Under the pieces are notes generated by a model that saw only the letters and a list, made by a program, of their open reading frames with translations, was not told where the DNA came from and made no database searches. This document shows, in pieces, positions 10,991-23,215 of a DNA stretch of 64,000 bases. The translations under genes and the position numbers were made by a program. Numbering within the stretch: position 1 is the first letter of the stretch; the number at the start of each line of letters is the position of its first letter. The stretch is from Paroedura picta (taxonomy: Eukaryota; Chordata; Lepidosauria; Squamata; Gekkonidae), in contig NC_135379.1 in NCBI RefSeq assembly GCF_049243985.1, positions 19,428,001-19,492,000 of the forward strand, given 5' to 3'.

Positions 10991-11864
10991 AAATGGTTTG
11001 ATTTTTCTGGCCTAGAAGGGGGAGTAGAGCTTCCCGTGAGCTTCCAGACTGGCGGGAGGCCCTAGGAAATTCTCCAAATAAGGAAAGCAAGATCAGCCTC
11101 AGAAAGTGAGGAGACATGTTAGTGGTTTCGCAGGAGTGTGAGATGTCTGGTTGGAAGGAAAACTTCATTATACAGCATATAGGCACTTTTGCTAGAAAGA
11201 ATGCTAAGGTAATGGTGTCAAAAAGTAACTTACTTAATGGTCACGTAAGTTGAGAGATCTCCAATGATAACTGCACACGACGTTTTGAGAGCCAATGAGA
11301 AGAGACAAGTGTAGCCTCTGCCTCCCTCCCTCCTCCAGTCTGCAGCGATGCATACCTGTATGACCAAACAAAACATTTGTCTCTCTGCCGGTCCAGAGAA
11401 AAAGTAACAGTCAGCAGACAGGGAGCCACGGCTAATACAGAATCAAACCAAAGCACCATCACCACTGCCACTGAGTCATCAGTGTGTTAGGTCTGTCATG
11501 CCAAAGTGTTTCTTTCTCATTCATAAACATCCCTGTCCGTTCCGTACCGGTTATCACCCACCATCTGTGAACTCTAAACCAGGCTACCAGGCACAAGAAT
11601 GGTGGAAAGGTGTGAAGATTTCTGAATGTTCCTGACTGTCATTTTTACAGTTGGGTTAATTTTAATAGTGACATTAACAAATGGGCCATTTTTCAGTTCT
11701 GGTTTACTATCTATACGTCCATCTCTGTAACACTTGTTCTCTGCCACCAAGTCACCCTGAAGGTACGGAAGCTTCCTTATCTTGTTTGCCAGTAACGCTA
11801 CAAAATAATGGTGTACATGGTGGGAAAGAAATCTGAATAACAGTCAAACAAATGGGTCTGGCAA

Positions 11865-11975
11865 TTTTTATTTATATTTTAACTTATATACCGCCGCTCT
11901 CAAAGACTCATGGTGGTTTACAATAAAAGAATAAAACAACAACCCTTAAAATCCTCACACATTAAAGGTGGCAAT
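11865..11975 (-). mobile_element. LINE 3' tail fragment
   Basis: TTATATACCGCCGCTCTCAA and CATGGTGGTTTACAATAAAA match the tail type at 46695, more diverged. Confidence 0.55.
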
Positions 11976-13540
11976 CCATTAAAATTAACCCCTCATCTCC
12001 TTCCCTGTCCAGCTTGCAATCCGGAGTTCTTTCATTAGGAGCGAGGGTCCTGATCTCATTGGTTCTAGGGGATTCCCTGATGGTAACTCCGGGGCCACAT
12101 ATGACATGCGTACTGTGCTTCCTCCCTGCGTACCCAGCTGAGACACCTCAGGTATCCCACATCAGTACAGCGACCTTTTCCAGTGCTGCTACCACCATCA
12201 CCACTAAAACCTGCAGTTCCTTTGTTGCCTTGTTCAGTGGTAGATCACCACGAAGGACCTGCATGCCGGCATTTCAGACATAAGTTTATCCCTCCAAGAG
12301 ATGTGTCAGCCCTTCGTAATTCAGGCGCCATTTGAGATCCAAAGGGTTGAATTCTACCAGCAGTTTAGTTGTTTATAAGGGAAGATATCACCTGAGCGCC
12401 CTCTACATTAAAAGTGGATTGTGCACATGGCTTTTTATCCATGGGGATCCCGTAATTCCTAGCACATTGGTGGGGTCCACAGGGACCCCCCTCCTCCCTT
12501 ACATCAGTGCCACGTCAAATTACTACAATATATAAACATAATTCACCTCTTTGAGTGTGAACACTAGAGCCCAAAGGTTTATTTTTAGTAGCCTGCTTTT
12601 ACAGTGGCAGAAGGATAAATAGAAAAACGTGGGCTAAATAGCCATGTGATACTAATTCATATCAAGGGCATCTGGAAATGTGTGCTATGAATTACATACA
12701 GTCACACAACTGTAGGATGAGCTCAGTAGTTTGTGTTATCCTTGCTATACATCAGCAAAGAAGAATATCCTAAATGACTTAAGGACAGAAACCTTCCCCT
12801 GTGTATATACAGATTACAAGGGAGGAGTGATTTCCGAAGGTGGGGGAAAGCCATATTCTGTCATCACACTCCGTGAGAGCCCAATCAATATCAGAGGTAT
12901 TAGGGCACCATATAATCTCAAGAAATATAATTTCAGTTCTCTTTCTATCTCATACACACACACAAAAGAAAGAAAGCCAAAGAACGTCACTGAAACCTAT
13001 GAATTTTACCTGTTGCTCCTTTATCTACAAGCTCCCTTGTTTTGGCATAAAGTACATCCTGTTCTTCTGATAAATAGCCATATCATCACAGGACTCATTC
13101 TAGGCCCTGAAATCAATACAAAAACTTCAATAGAGTTTGGACAGCTTCTGTGCCCAGTTATCTCTGCTCACAGACGGTGATAATCTAAAAACACTGATGT
13201 CCAAGTAATCTTCGTTCTTTCTGAGAAGTGAATTCCATCCTTCGTAAGTGTCACTGCCAAATCAATTGGTCATCTTAAGGCCACAACTGCCCGTCTGCTT
13301 CACTTCGAGGGTATTATGAGAATTTCTCCTTCCCCCTCATTTTTGAAGTTTCTCTTTAAAAACAGAGAAGAGCATCTGTAATAAACTGGAAAATGTCACT
13401 TCCTGAGAATGCCATAAATGCTCTAACTGCAGTTGTGTTAAGATAAGGCTGGTGACTTTTATGAAGGACAGGTGTAGGTATAAAGACTGGCAAGTGTGTC
13501 ATATATGGGGCTGGTTTCAACATCAGGGTCAACAGGGAGC

Positions 13541-13825
13541 CCAAGTGCTGACTCTAATCTAGAGAACTGGGTTTGATTCCCTGCTCTTCACTCCTCCACA
13601 TGCAGCCAGCTGGGTGACCTTGGGCCAGTCACAGTTCTCTTGGGATATTCTCACAGAGCAGTTCTGTTAAGGCTCTCTCAGCTTCACCTACCTCACAACC
13701 CCACCACAGGGTCGCCGTCTCACCTACCTCACAGGGTGTTTGTTGTGGAGAGAGGAAGGAAAAGATTCTGGGGCTCCTTCAGGTAGTGAAAAGTGGAATT
13801 TAAAAAACATCCCACCTCTTCCTTT
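13541..13825 (+). mobile_element. tRNA-derived SINE, diverged
   Basis: The A-box end is degraded. GAGAACTGGGTTTGATTCCC, CAGCCAGCTGGGTGACCTTG and the CACAGGGTGTTTGTTGTGG block identify the family. A short internal duplication of the CACCTACCTCACA segment is present at about 13686-13735. Confidence 0.8.
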
Positions 13826-14582
13826 ATTGGTGCATGTCATCATCATCATCATACTTTTTTCAGTCAATTGACCAGTAAAAAATACTGATAAAATAGGGAA
13901 AAAAACACATTAACAAACAGTTCCACCCGACATCAGAGAAATCCATATTCTGCCAGCAATGTAACACAACTTTGCCACTGACTATGAGATGCTGGAAAGG
14001 TTATCTTCAATTACTAATAAGTTGTGAGGGCAATTAGAATAACTGAAATGTCAAAAATGCAAACTCAACAGGGGCAAAATTAAAATATTCCTGATATCTC
14101 CATAGAATTCACAGTAAAGTAAAATGTTGAGAAACTGTCTCAATTTCACTAGCACTACAGGGAATAAATGCACCTCTCTTGCCCAGTGCTGGAATTTTCC
14201 GGTGAGTAAGGCTGATGGAAAAGCATCAAAACAGGCTCTATAAAAGGCCCATCAAAATTTGGAGAAGGTAATGGTGGGTAAATATGGAGCAGAGCGATTC
14301 CTACCTATGATTTCAAAGCCTTGTACGGGAATGGAAGGAGAACTATCTCTTCTGTAATTCAGTGCCAGTGAGACATTGCAGAATCAAAATCTTTGCTCTC
14401 CTGATTGCAGCAGATGCTCAGAATCTAGACCTATTTTAAGTAGTTTTTTCAATTATTTCCACATTTCAGGCAGGCTGTGGAGCAACTGAGAGAAGAAGCA
14501 TTATTAGGCCTGTCAGCTGTAGGTGAATTTCCAACCAGTGGTTGACGGTGACTATCCAGACCCTGGTCTTCACCTGTTAGAG

Positions 14583-14636
14583 CAGGGGTAGTCAATTTGC
14601 TGGCAGGGGCTCATGGGAATTGTAGTCCATGAACAT
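14583..14636. mobile_element. hAT-like foldback MITE, deleted copy
   Basis: CAGGGGTAGTCAATTTG joins directly to GCTGGCAGGGGCTCATGGGA, so most of the left arm is missing. Confidence 0.7.
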
Positions 14637-14639
14637 GAC

Positions 14640-14895
14640 ATTATATCCCATTGAAGACTCTCCACAACCCCTCCCTCCTCAGGCTCCACCCCCCAAATCT
14701 CTGGGTATTTCCCAATCCGGTGCTGGCAACCCTAATTAGACTCCATTACACTATCTTCTTGTCTAGTTATTGTTGCCTTCTACTTTGAGTTTTGCTTACA
14801 AAGCAGCTCCAGGGGAATGGATCTCTGTCACCTGAAGATCAGTTGTAATAACAAAAGATCTCCAGCAAGCACCGGGGAGTCGGCAGCCCTAAATC
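14640..14895 (-). repeat. CTGGAGATTT-family fragment
   Basis: AGGCTCCACCCCCCAAATCT, ATTTCCCAATCCGGTGCTGG and AGATCTCCAGCAAGCACCGG identify two abutting pieces of the family. Confidence 0.5.
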
Positions 14896-15514
14896 TAATA
14901 AAAACTTTTTTTTTAAGTTCTAGAAATATGTTTTGATATTATTTACTTATGAAATGTTTAATAGATTATAGAATCATGTAATGTTATATTTTTAGTGTAC
15001 TCAAGGCAGGGTGAACCTTCTGCAGAAACGCAAATTTCCGTAACAGTAAAGTGAGCAAAGCTATTACACACAGAGGACCACAGTCTCTTGGGTATTGCAA
15101 TAAAGCTATGCACGCCTGTAAATTCAAGCCGACGAAAGGCAAACATTCCTATTACACATTTCTTTAAGAGAAGATAAAGAGCGCAGAATCAATAAATCAC
15201 TGCAAAGATTATTATTTTGTACAAGCTGAAGGTCGCTACAGGTCATTCCCACTAAAGCAAACAGAGCTTGTTAATTTAATCCAACAGACTTGGCAGTGAA
15301 GCTAAACAAGAATTTAATCAGCGGCAGAAGGCAGTGAACATCTCTGAAAATTGAACTATCATTGTGGCAGACAGTAAACAGCATTACAGGCCCACAAAGG
15401 GGAAAAAGGGGGGAGAGGAAAAAAGTGTTATTTTTGTCCTGCTCTTCATTAACTTCATCAAATGGATAATAAATGATTAAAAGCCGTTACTAGAGAGAAA
15501 ACAAAACAAGTAGT

Positions 15515-15670
15515 AGAAGAAGAAATGTTTTTTTTAATCCCCTGCTTCTCTCTACCCTAAGGAGTTTCAAAGCAATTTACAATTGCATTCCCTTCCACTC
15601 TGCACATCAGTCACCATGGGAGGTAGGTGGGGCTGAGAGAACTGTGAAAGAACTGTGACTGGCCCAGGGT
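15515..15670 (-). mobile_element. tRNA-derived SINE, part 1, interrupted by an LTR fragment
   Basis: The AGAAGAAATG-type tail complement, TCTCTACCCTAAGGAGTTTC and GGGAGGTAGGTGGGGCTGAG identify the family. The repeat stops at GGCCCAGGGT and resumes at about 16012. Confidence 0.82.
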
Positions 15671-16011
15671 CCCTAGCATCGCAATCCTACCTTCATCGCC
15701 AGTGTTTAAATCCATGGGTTCAGAGGTGGGCACGGACAGTGGAAGTTATTTGAGCTCTTTATTAAGACCCCAACATAGTACGAGCAGAACTGAGAACTGA
15801 ACCAAATAACCCCACAAACTGCCCAACAGATATACACAAACCACTCAAATAGATCTTCCAACCAGTGTCCACTATTGGTCAGATTTGCTTTAAATTGACT
15901 GGATTTGGCAGATGGGATCTAGCCACACTTTGGTCACTTTCGTGCTGGCTGGGATCCTGCCTTGGACCTCAAGCTTGGTCCTCAGCGGGGCTATAGACAC
16001 AACAGCCCCCC
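15671..16011 (-). mobile_element. LTR retrotransposon fragment (Ty3/Gypsy-like), inside a SINE
   Basis: Fossil element on the minus strand. A single LTR of about 302 bp (15703-16004) runs TGTTGTGTC...AAACA and contains an AATAAA-type signal. It is followed by a short internal piece that begins TGGCGATGAAGGTAGGATTG and looks like a primer-binding-site region. Only this fragment survives; no coding region is present. It is younger than the SINE it entered. Confidence 0.6.
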
Positions 16012-16085
16012 CCCCCAGCTGACTGCATGTGGAAGAGGAGTGGGGGATCAAACCCAGTTCTCCAGATTGGAGTCCAGCGAATAGT
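16012..16085 (-). mobile_element. tRNA-derived SINE, part 2 (tRNA head)
   Basis: CCAGCTGACTGCATGTGGAA and GATCAAACCCAGTTCTCCAG continue the SINE that began at 15515. The extreme head is degraded. Confidence 0.8.
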
Positions 16086-16461
16086 ACAGCTGAATAGTAA
16101 CTTGGTGCAACACTGAGAGCAAGATTAAGGCCATAGTCTTATGATATCCCACACATACCCTTGAATGTTTGATACCTGTCTGAAAAGAAGCAAAGTCTCT
16201 GCCCTTTGGATGTTTGGGCCTTCAGGAGTCTCCTAATTCCAGCATTTTCATGCACTGAAATACATTTTAATATAATATTCTACCTTTTGGGGTTTAATAC
16301 TCTGTTCATATTGGTGCCCATGTAACATCTTGCTATTTTCCTTGTTAGAAGGACATCCTTGATTGGCCCCCAGAGGCATTCCTCGTAACCCCACAGATAT
16401 AAAAATTATATTGCAAATTCTATCACCCGGTAGTGAGGCCATCGAATCCAGTGCACCTTTA

Positions 16462-16753
16462 AAAAGGTAAAGGTAAAGGTATCCCCTGTGCAAGCACTGG
16501 GTCATGTCTGACCCTTGGGGTGACACCCTCTAGCGTTTTCATGGCAGACTCAATACCGGGTGGTTTGCCAGTGCCTTCCCCAGTCATTACCGTTTACCCC
16601 CCAGCAAGCTGGGTACTCATTTTACCGACCTCAGAAGGATGGAAGGCTGAGTCAACCTTGAGCCGATTGCTGGGATTGAACTCCCAGCCTCATGGGCAGA
16701 GCTTTCAGACTGCATATCTGCTGCCTTACCACTCTGTGCCACAAGAGGCTCCT
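16462..16753 (-). mobile_element. Sauria-type SINE, minus strand
   Basis: It reads from the GGTAAAGGTAAAGGTATCCC tail to CACTCTGTGCCACAAGAGGC at the head. The flanks AGTGCACCTTTA (16450-16461) and AGTGCGCCTTTA (16754-16765) differ by one base and mark the target duplication. Confidence 0.92.
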
Positions 16754-16765
16754 AGTGCGCCTTTA

Positions 16766-19700
16766 CTTAGCATGAATATCGTCCTTTTCAGTCATGACTT
16801 TTGGCAGTGCTGCCCCAAATACTATGGGAGAGCATGTCATGTGTGATCACCCTACTAAGAGTTGCCAACCAGATGGGGAAGAAAGGGGCCCCGGAAGGGT
16901 ATGATGCACCTTCCAAAACAGTCCTCTTCTCCAGGAGAAGTTGTTTTCTAAAGATGGGAAATCTTTAGTTGTTTTCTAAAGATGGGGAGATTTCCAGGCC
17001 TCATCTGAAGTTTTTGAAGCCTGTGAGCTGTTAGAAAACCTCCTAGAAAGTTTGAGCCGGTCAGGACATTGTATATGAAACAGCTAAAAGAATTAAAGGC
17101 ATTAGAAGAAAGAAATTGAAAACGGGGAATCGTTTATATCGTTTATCCGGTACCCGTTTTGGTGGCTATTGTTTTGTTCATACTTTATATTATTTGGAAG
17201 AATGAACACTCCCCTATGAGGAAGTCTCAAGGTGGGAACATTTAAAAGAATAACAAAAGAAAAATAAGGATAATTAAGGCCGGCCAATTGGCTGTTTTTT
17301 TCTCGTTTTCCCTATCTAGAGTTTGGCAGCCCAGCAGTAGGGAGGAGGAACTGAGGAAGTTGCATTTTGGGTGAAACTGGAAATGCATTGCTGAATGCAA
17401 GCCATTTAGTAGCCCGGGATCAGTGGCTCAGAGCCAACCAGGAATTAGAATCTGAATGCCTCTGTCCAGGTACCATTCCCAGCCTGTGCTTTTCAGCAGT
17501 AATGTAAAATGGTTATGCCATTTTCCTCATGTTCAAGGCCAACACTAGTATATTTTTTTCCTTTCATCATATAGCCAAAAAAACTTCTAATAATTATGCA
17601 TAGAAGTGACTTATTCTTATGCACTGATACCTCTTTAAACACTTAATGATCATTTCTCCCATTTATATGTAACATTTCTATAAATGCTAAGTATGTTCTC
17701 CCATACCAACATTCAATTATCTCTGCCACAGATGCACTTTACTTTCTGCCACTGCAGCCTCATCACCCTTCAAATATTGTTGTGCTTTTTTAATGAAATA
17801 ACATTTTACTAAAATGCATTTACATTAAACTTGCTTTTAATAGCGAATGCCTTCTATGTGATCTCTTGGAAGAGCAGGAAGCTATTGTTAATGGTGGCAT
17901 TTATGAATTCGGTGCAAATGCCTTTAGATGTTCTTTAAAAATGTTGATTCTTCATTTTGTGGTTACATATATACAGGGATTCAAAATGCTGAATTTAACA
18001 GGGGGGGGGATACTAATTTATATCTTGATAGTACTTGTGGATTTTAACAATCTATATACATTTCACTAGGTTTATAACTGGTAAAGCATTTTCACAAGAT
18101 ACATTCCCCATATGGAAGAAATACCCTCTCCCCTTTCCTTGCTTCCTTCTCTCCTTTCCACTCACCAATGAAACTTTCATTTATCTACCCCCCTGTCGCA
18201 TCTTCAGCTGTGTTTACTGTTTACTTATTTACATCCTGCCTTTCTCCACAATGGAAACCCAAAGCACCTTACATCTTTCTCTTCTCTCCCATTTTATATT
18301 CACAACAACCCTAAGATGTAAGTTAGGCTGAGGGTATGCAACTGGCCCAAGGCACCCAGTGATTTTTCATGGCAGACTAGGGGTCTGTATCTGAGTCCCC
18401 ATAGATCCTAGTCTGAAACTCTAACCACTGCATCACACTGCTTTCCATGGTATGGCTGCTGTTGAACAGGATCAGGAAGCCAATCCTGGATGAATCATTG
18501 AAGTTGCATGGTAGTTCGTTTCTGGGTGATAGCTGTCAGGCCTGTCCCCAATGACTGTTTCCTCAGAAGTCAAAACTGCCCAGAAAAGTGCCTTCTCTGC
18601 CTTTTGCTGACAGACACCAACAGCTTGAAGGCTGCCAATATTGTTGTGGTCACATTTGTTTCTCAAAGTTACAGGAAGATTTTAGGGTGGTGTTTTTTTT
18701 TTCCTTTCCAATACTGGAGGAAGATATGTCGAGTCTGTGAATTATCCCCATCTCTGGATTTAAGTATCCACAGATGGAACTATGTGGAGATTTAGATACC
18801 ATGAAACTGGGAACTTTTGCCTATTCCTAGTTCAACTTGTTTATACTAATTATGACTGCTCTTTAGCACATCAGAGTTCCCTATTGCCTGTTTCTCCTCT
18901 CTTCCTTCTTTTCTTCATTCTCTTCCTCTTCAGTTCCTACTATTTTTTCTCCTTTCCAGACTCTCTGCCCCATAGAACACCATTTTATCGTCACTTGAAA
19001 ATGAAGTCCAGAAGAGAGCCCTGGCATATCTATTGTACTTTTCTTATCATACAACTATGCTCTTATTAATAGCAAAAATGCAGTAAGTTTGGATCTTTCC
19101 CCCACCAGTGATCTTATTTCTCACCTCCGTACTTTGAAACAAGATGTGTAGCAGCAAAGCTACAAAGATATGCATAGTTGCTCAAGAGTAGGTCCCAAAG
19201 AACTCAACAAACAATGACTTCAACAACAATTACTTCTGCGAAGAGGGCCAAAGCTAAGCAAGAGAGTTTCCATTCCTGCCATCTCCAATGAAGTGGTGTG
19301 GTAGAAGACCTCAACCAGAGACTCAGAGAGTTGTTGCTGCACAGTGTAGACAGCTCTGACTTGGAGAGCCTAATGGTCTCACTCACTACAAGGTTTCCTG
19401 TAGCCAACCCTTAATTTTTTATTTTCAGTATTTATGAAGTTTGATTATCGTACAGAACTTTATAATTCCCAAGACTTTGCTTTTCTTTTACACTGCTCAG
19501 CTGCTTTAATGAGCATACTTTTTCGTAATTTCATATTTTATTGGCCATTTTTTCCTTGAATATTTCATTATCCTTAACTTTCCTTTTCCTGGTTAAGAAT
19601 ATTAATAAGTGTAGCCTTCTTCTTTATTTCTGGCAAAGTGGATGTGGCAAATTGTCTTTGTGCTGCCTTGCTTTAGGGGTACTTTTCTTTGACTAGAGCT

Positions 19701-20039
19701 TCACTGCCATCATTGTGTTTGGGAGGGGGGCTTCTCTGCAGTCATTTCCGTTTATCCGCCTGTGCATGTTTTGAAATGCAAAAGTATGCACTCCCCACTT
19801 TCTCATTATGTTTCTCTGCTCCCTCCCCTTAAATCACCTTACTGTTCATGAAATGTTCTCCATACTCCGACACTGATAAGGGCTCCAGTCCCTAGGGGTG
19901 GCTGGCTACGGGCATGTTCTCTGCAATCACATACTTCTCAGCTTCTCCCTTCCACTCTCAGTGGGGTGCCTGCTTCACTTACACTCCCCTGGCCGTTAAG
20001 TGGTATGTTCCCCACTTGCTGCATCCTTGTGACTATGTA
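16766..20039. other. intergenic, no gene seen
   Basis: One SINE (18222-18445) and a CTGGAGATTT-family piece near 16858-17000 are present. The remaining open frames are short and unlike any known protein. Confidence 0.45.
18222..18445 (-). mobile_element. tRNA-derived SINE, second family
   Basis: CATCCTGCCTTTCTCCACAA, ACTGGCCCAAGGCACCCAGT and CTCTAACCACTGCATCACAC form a minus-strand tRNA-SINE. Its 3' body differs from the ACTCTTCTTC-tail family. Confidence 0.75.
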
Positions 20040-20545
20040 TTTAGCTGCTAATGCTCATCCTCAGAATCCTCCATCAGCAACCGGCCAAATATTGACTTTT
20101 CCCAGACATTTTTTTTTAAACCCTGTGAGACTAGGGAATCTGCGGTTTTGATGTAAATCTTAGGAGCAGTGCTCTCATGCTAGACACATTTTCATGACCA
20201 GCCCATCTCTCATTAAAACATCCACTATGCTAGGGGTTGTCAATCTGTGGTCCTCCAGATGTTCATGGACTACAATTCCCATGAGCCCCTGCCAGCAAAT
20301 GCTGGCAGGGACTCATGGGAATTGTAGTCCATGAACATCTGGAGGACCACAGGTTGACTACCCCTGCACTATGCAATCCAATACAGAGTCACTCCAACCT
20401 AAGCTTCTTGTTTCCCATGGGCTTAGACTGGAGTAAATCTTCATGGGATGGCACTGTCACTTATTAAGGAGGAGTCACTGTTGGTTCCATGATTATACAA
20501 GCACAGCTCCAGTCAATGCCACCCATTGTTAACCAAATCACTTAA
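20040..20545 (+). repeat. local repeat unit, copy A1 (carries a MITE)
   Basis: The unit runs from AGCTGCTAATGCTCATCCTC to CCCATTGTTAACCAAATCAC, interrupted by the MITE at 20231-20366. It is about 90 per cent identical by eye to the reverse complement of 22783-23166. Its core recurs directly downstream at 20546-20705. The family is unidentified. Confidence 0.85.
20231..20366. mobile_element. hAT-like foldback MITE with perfect 8-bp TSD
   Basis: The arms are inverted copies (GTCCTCCAGATGTTCATGGA and its complement). CACTATGC flanks both sides (20223-20230 and 20367-20374). The related inverted repeat copy at 22.8-23.2 kb has a single GCATAGTG at the same place (22941-22948), an empty site. Confidence 0.93.
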
Positions 20546-20705
20546 AATACATATCAGCAACCTGCCAAATATTTACTTTTCCCAGAATGTTTTTTTAAAA
20601 AATCTATGAGACTAGGGAATTTGTGGTTTTGCTGTAAATCTTAGGAGTTCCTTCTATCACCGGCGCCCCACTCTTGCTCTCATACGAGATACATTTTCAT
20701 TCAGA
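20546..20705 (+). repeat. local repeat unit, partial copy A2
   Basis: CAGCAACCTGCCAAATATTT, GAGACTAGGGAATTTGTGGT and GCTCTCATACGAGATACATT repeat the start of copy A1 in the same orientation. The period is about 340 bp once the MITE is removed. Confidence 0.8.
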
Positions 20706-22329
20706 AACCGTATTTGTACATTCTTCTGTTCAAGTCTGACCTTTAAGTCCTTGGCACACTATCTATAGAGAAATAATTGCTGGAATAGACGTCTAAAGTA
20801 TATGTTTCATAGACCCTGGTGGGCATATAGAAGTCTAGTTTCTAACCATCCACCAATTACATTTTCTCATTCAGTTTTGTGTGTGTGTTTAACAAATCCC
20901 TAGTCGAACAGAAAACTAAGGGACATGAGTTACTCAAGTCTTTCTATCTTTATACTCATTCTGTGTCCAAACTCCATCCCAAACCTCAAAGTTGTCTCCC
21001 ACGGATGTAATAAATTGTCTGAAGTTTAGGGTTGTTCTTTTTCTTCTTCTTAACTCCAAAAATGAGACTTAAAGTTGGAACCAAGCCATAGAACACCATA
21101 AAAACACTTTCATTAGATTACTTGCTAGAGATATCGTCCATATATTGACCATTGAGTTAAGCTCATTCATTCTAAGTTCAGAAATGTTACAAGCCTCCGC
21201 TGATCGCAGCCTGATACTGTCTAACAACCACTTGTCCTGCTGAGGGGGAAAAAGACTCTTTTATTCACTCTGCACAACTAAATTCTCAGAGTTCTTCATG
21301 CAATATCAAATGCAAAGGCTACCTGAGGGCTCTGAAGGCAGGGGCTACAGATGGACCTAGGCTTGCCATGTGGAGTGACCCATTGAAGAAGTACATAAGG
21401 GATGCATATGGCGAGTCAGGAAGGAGGGTTTTTTTATTTCGGACCCTATCAAAGACTGGTTAACAGACAGCACTTGGATGCTAAAGCAAAGAAAAACCTG
21501 AATAAAAATTTAACTAAATTTAACTAGTTCTTCAAAATGGAATTCCTTTTATCCAGATGGTGGTTCTTCTATGAACACAAGTCAACAGGACAAAATGTGT
21601 AGTCACTGGCTTGGCCTAGCTTGGTTCCAGGCTACCAAAGGGCTGCTTTCTTGGGATCTAGTCAGAGATGTGGCTTATCCACCTGTTTTCTTTGTCTTTG
21701 TCTTTCTTTGTCCCACAAGTCTTGCCTGTGTGTACTTGGAGCTGGAATCAGTTTAAAGCTTAAGCTGGCAGAAATCCACTTTTATATTCTTTCGATCTGA
21801 ATGCTTTTCAACATTCCTCAATGTCTTTGTATGCGTGTTTCTTTTAATGACGTCAAAGTACTGAATTTCCAAAGTTGATGCTTGATATTATTACCTAAAA
21901 GTTAAGCCCACAAAAAAGCCTGTCTTATTTATTTTCTTACAGAACTTACAGGATCAGCTTGCAAGATGCACAACCAAAATGGAAGCTTTTTTGGAATTTA
22001 AATTTGTACAAAGTTGTATCCTAGCTAACAAGTCCCCAACAAGTCCCCAAAGGGCTTTTAGAACAATTTGTTTGGTTACAGAGCGGTGACATGTGTCCAG
22101 TTACACATGGACTTTGCAGCACAGGACTTTCCAACTTTCCCACCTGCAGCAGCCCACTGAAGCCACCTCCCCAGTTTTGTTCCTGGGGATCCCTAGACTC
22201 TGAGGGGCCATATAGGGAGCAATGTTGGGATTGGTCATCAGTGGAAATTACCTCCCCCTAATATACACTGTTCCATCTGGAGAAACCTCATGACTGAATA
22301 CCTGCCACAATCTGCAGGCAATTCAATCA

Positions 22330-22480
22330 GTGACAAGTACATCCTAGTTTATATTTATATATTTATTATTATTACATCTCCCTTCGATGTGATTGTATTG
22401 TGTTTTCATTTAAGGAATCCACCCTGAGTCACTTGTGATAGGGTGGGAAATAAACATAATAATAATAATTTTAAAAAATA
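22330..22480 (+). mobile_element. LINE/SINE tail with (AAT)n
   Basis: CACCCTGAGTCACTTGTGAT, GGGTGGGAAATAAACATAAT and an AATAATAAT tract form an L2-like 3' terminus. Confidence 0.5.
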
Positions 22481-22782
22481 GGTAGTATTGCTAGGCTCCA
22501 GGATGAGCCTGGAAATCTCCTACTTTTGCAGCTGACCTCCAGACCATAGAGATATGTTCCTCTGAAGAAAAGGGCTATTTTGGAGGGTTGGCTTTGTGGC
22601 ATTTTACCCTTCTGAGATCCCTCCCTTCCCAAAAAGAATGTACAAATAAGTTTTCTGATTCTGGGGAGCAGTGTAATATTTGCCTTCCTTCTAAACCAAG
22701 TGCTATAAGAGAGAGAAAATATGGGCAACTTGGTTTTAATATAATGACCTCTAGGACCTGGCCCTATATGTAAGTAATTTGG

Positions 22783-23166
22783 TTAACAATGGGTGGCATT
22801 GACTGGAGCTGTGCTTGTATCATCATGGAACCAAGTGTCACTCCTCCTTAATAAGTGACAGTGCCACCCCATGAAGATTTACTCCAGTCTAAGCCCATGG
22901 AAAACAAGAAGCTTAGGTTGGAGTGACTCTGTATTGGACTGCATAGTGGATATCTTAATGGTAGATGGGCTGATCATGAAAATGGGTCCAGTATGAGAGC
23001 AAGAGTGGGTCACTCCTCCTATGATTTATAGCAAAATCACAGATTCCCTAGTCTCAATTATTTTTAAAAACATTCTGGGAAAAGTAAATATTGGGCAGGT
23101 TGCTGATATCTATTTTAAGTCGCTGGTTGCTGACGGAGGATTCCGAGGATGAGCATTAGCAGCTCC
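22783..23166 (-). repeat. local repeat unit, inverted copy B (empty site)
   Basis: This is the reverse complement of copy A1, without the MITE. The intact target GCATAGTG is at 22941-22948. It joins copy-A2-like sequence at the CTTAAAATAGATATCAGCAA stretch, so it keeps an arrangement slightly different from A1. Confidence 0.85.
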
Positions 23167-23215
23167 ACCCCCAAAATCTCTAGGTATTCCCCAACCCAGA
23201 GTTAGCAACCCTGTA

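Larger units (their letters stand above)
9923..13540. other. intergenic, no gene seen
   Basis: The stretch contains the (AG)n microsatellite and one LINE tail. A 149-codon + frame at 12731-13180 has no recognisable domain or codon signature. 10150-10620 is repeat-free and might be conserved non-coding DNA. Confidence 0.45.
13826..15514. other. intergenic, repeat fragments and a possible conserved block
   Basis: A deleted MITE and CTGGAGATTT-family pieces occupy 14583-14895. 15130-15490 is repeat-free, with TTAAT and TTTAAT-type motifs. Confidence 0.45.

Noticed and set aside
10701-11186. 161-codon minus frame containing a long Ser-Leu run
   Set aside because: Created by the (AG)n microsatellite.
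12731-13180. 149-codon + frame
   Set aside because: No recognisable domain, unremarkable composition and no supporting splice or promoter signal.
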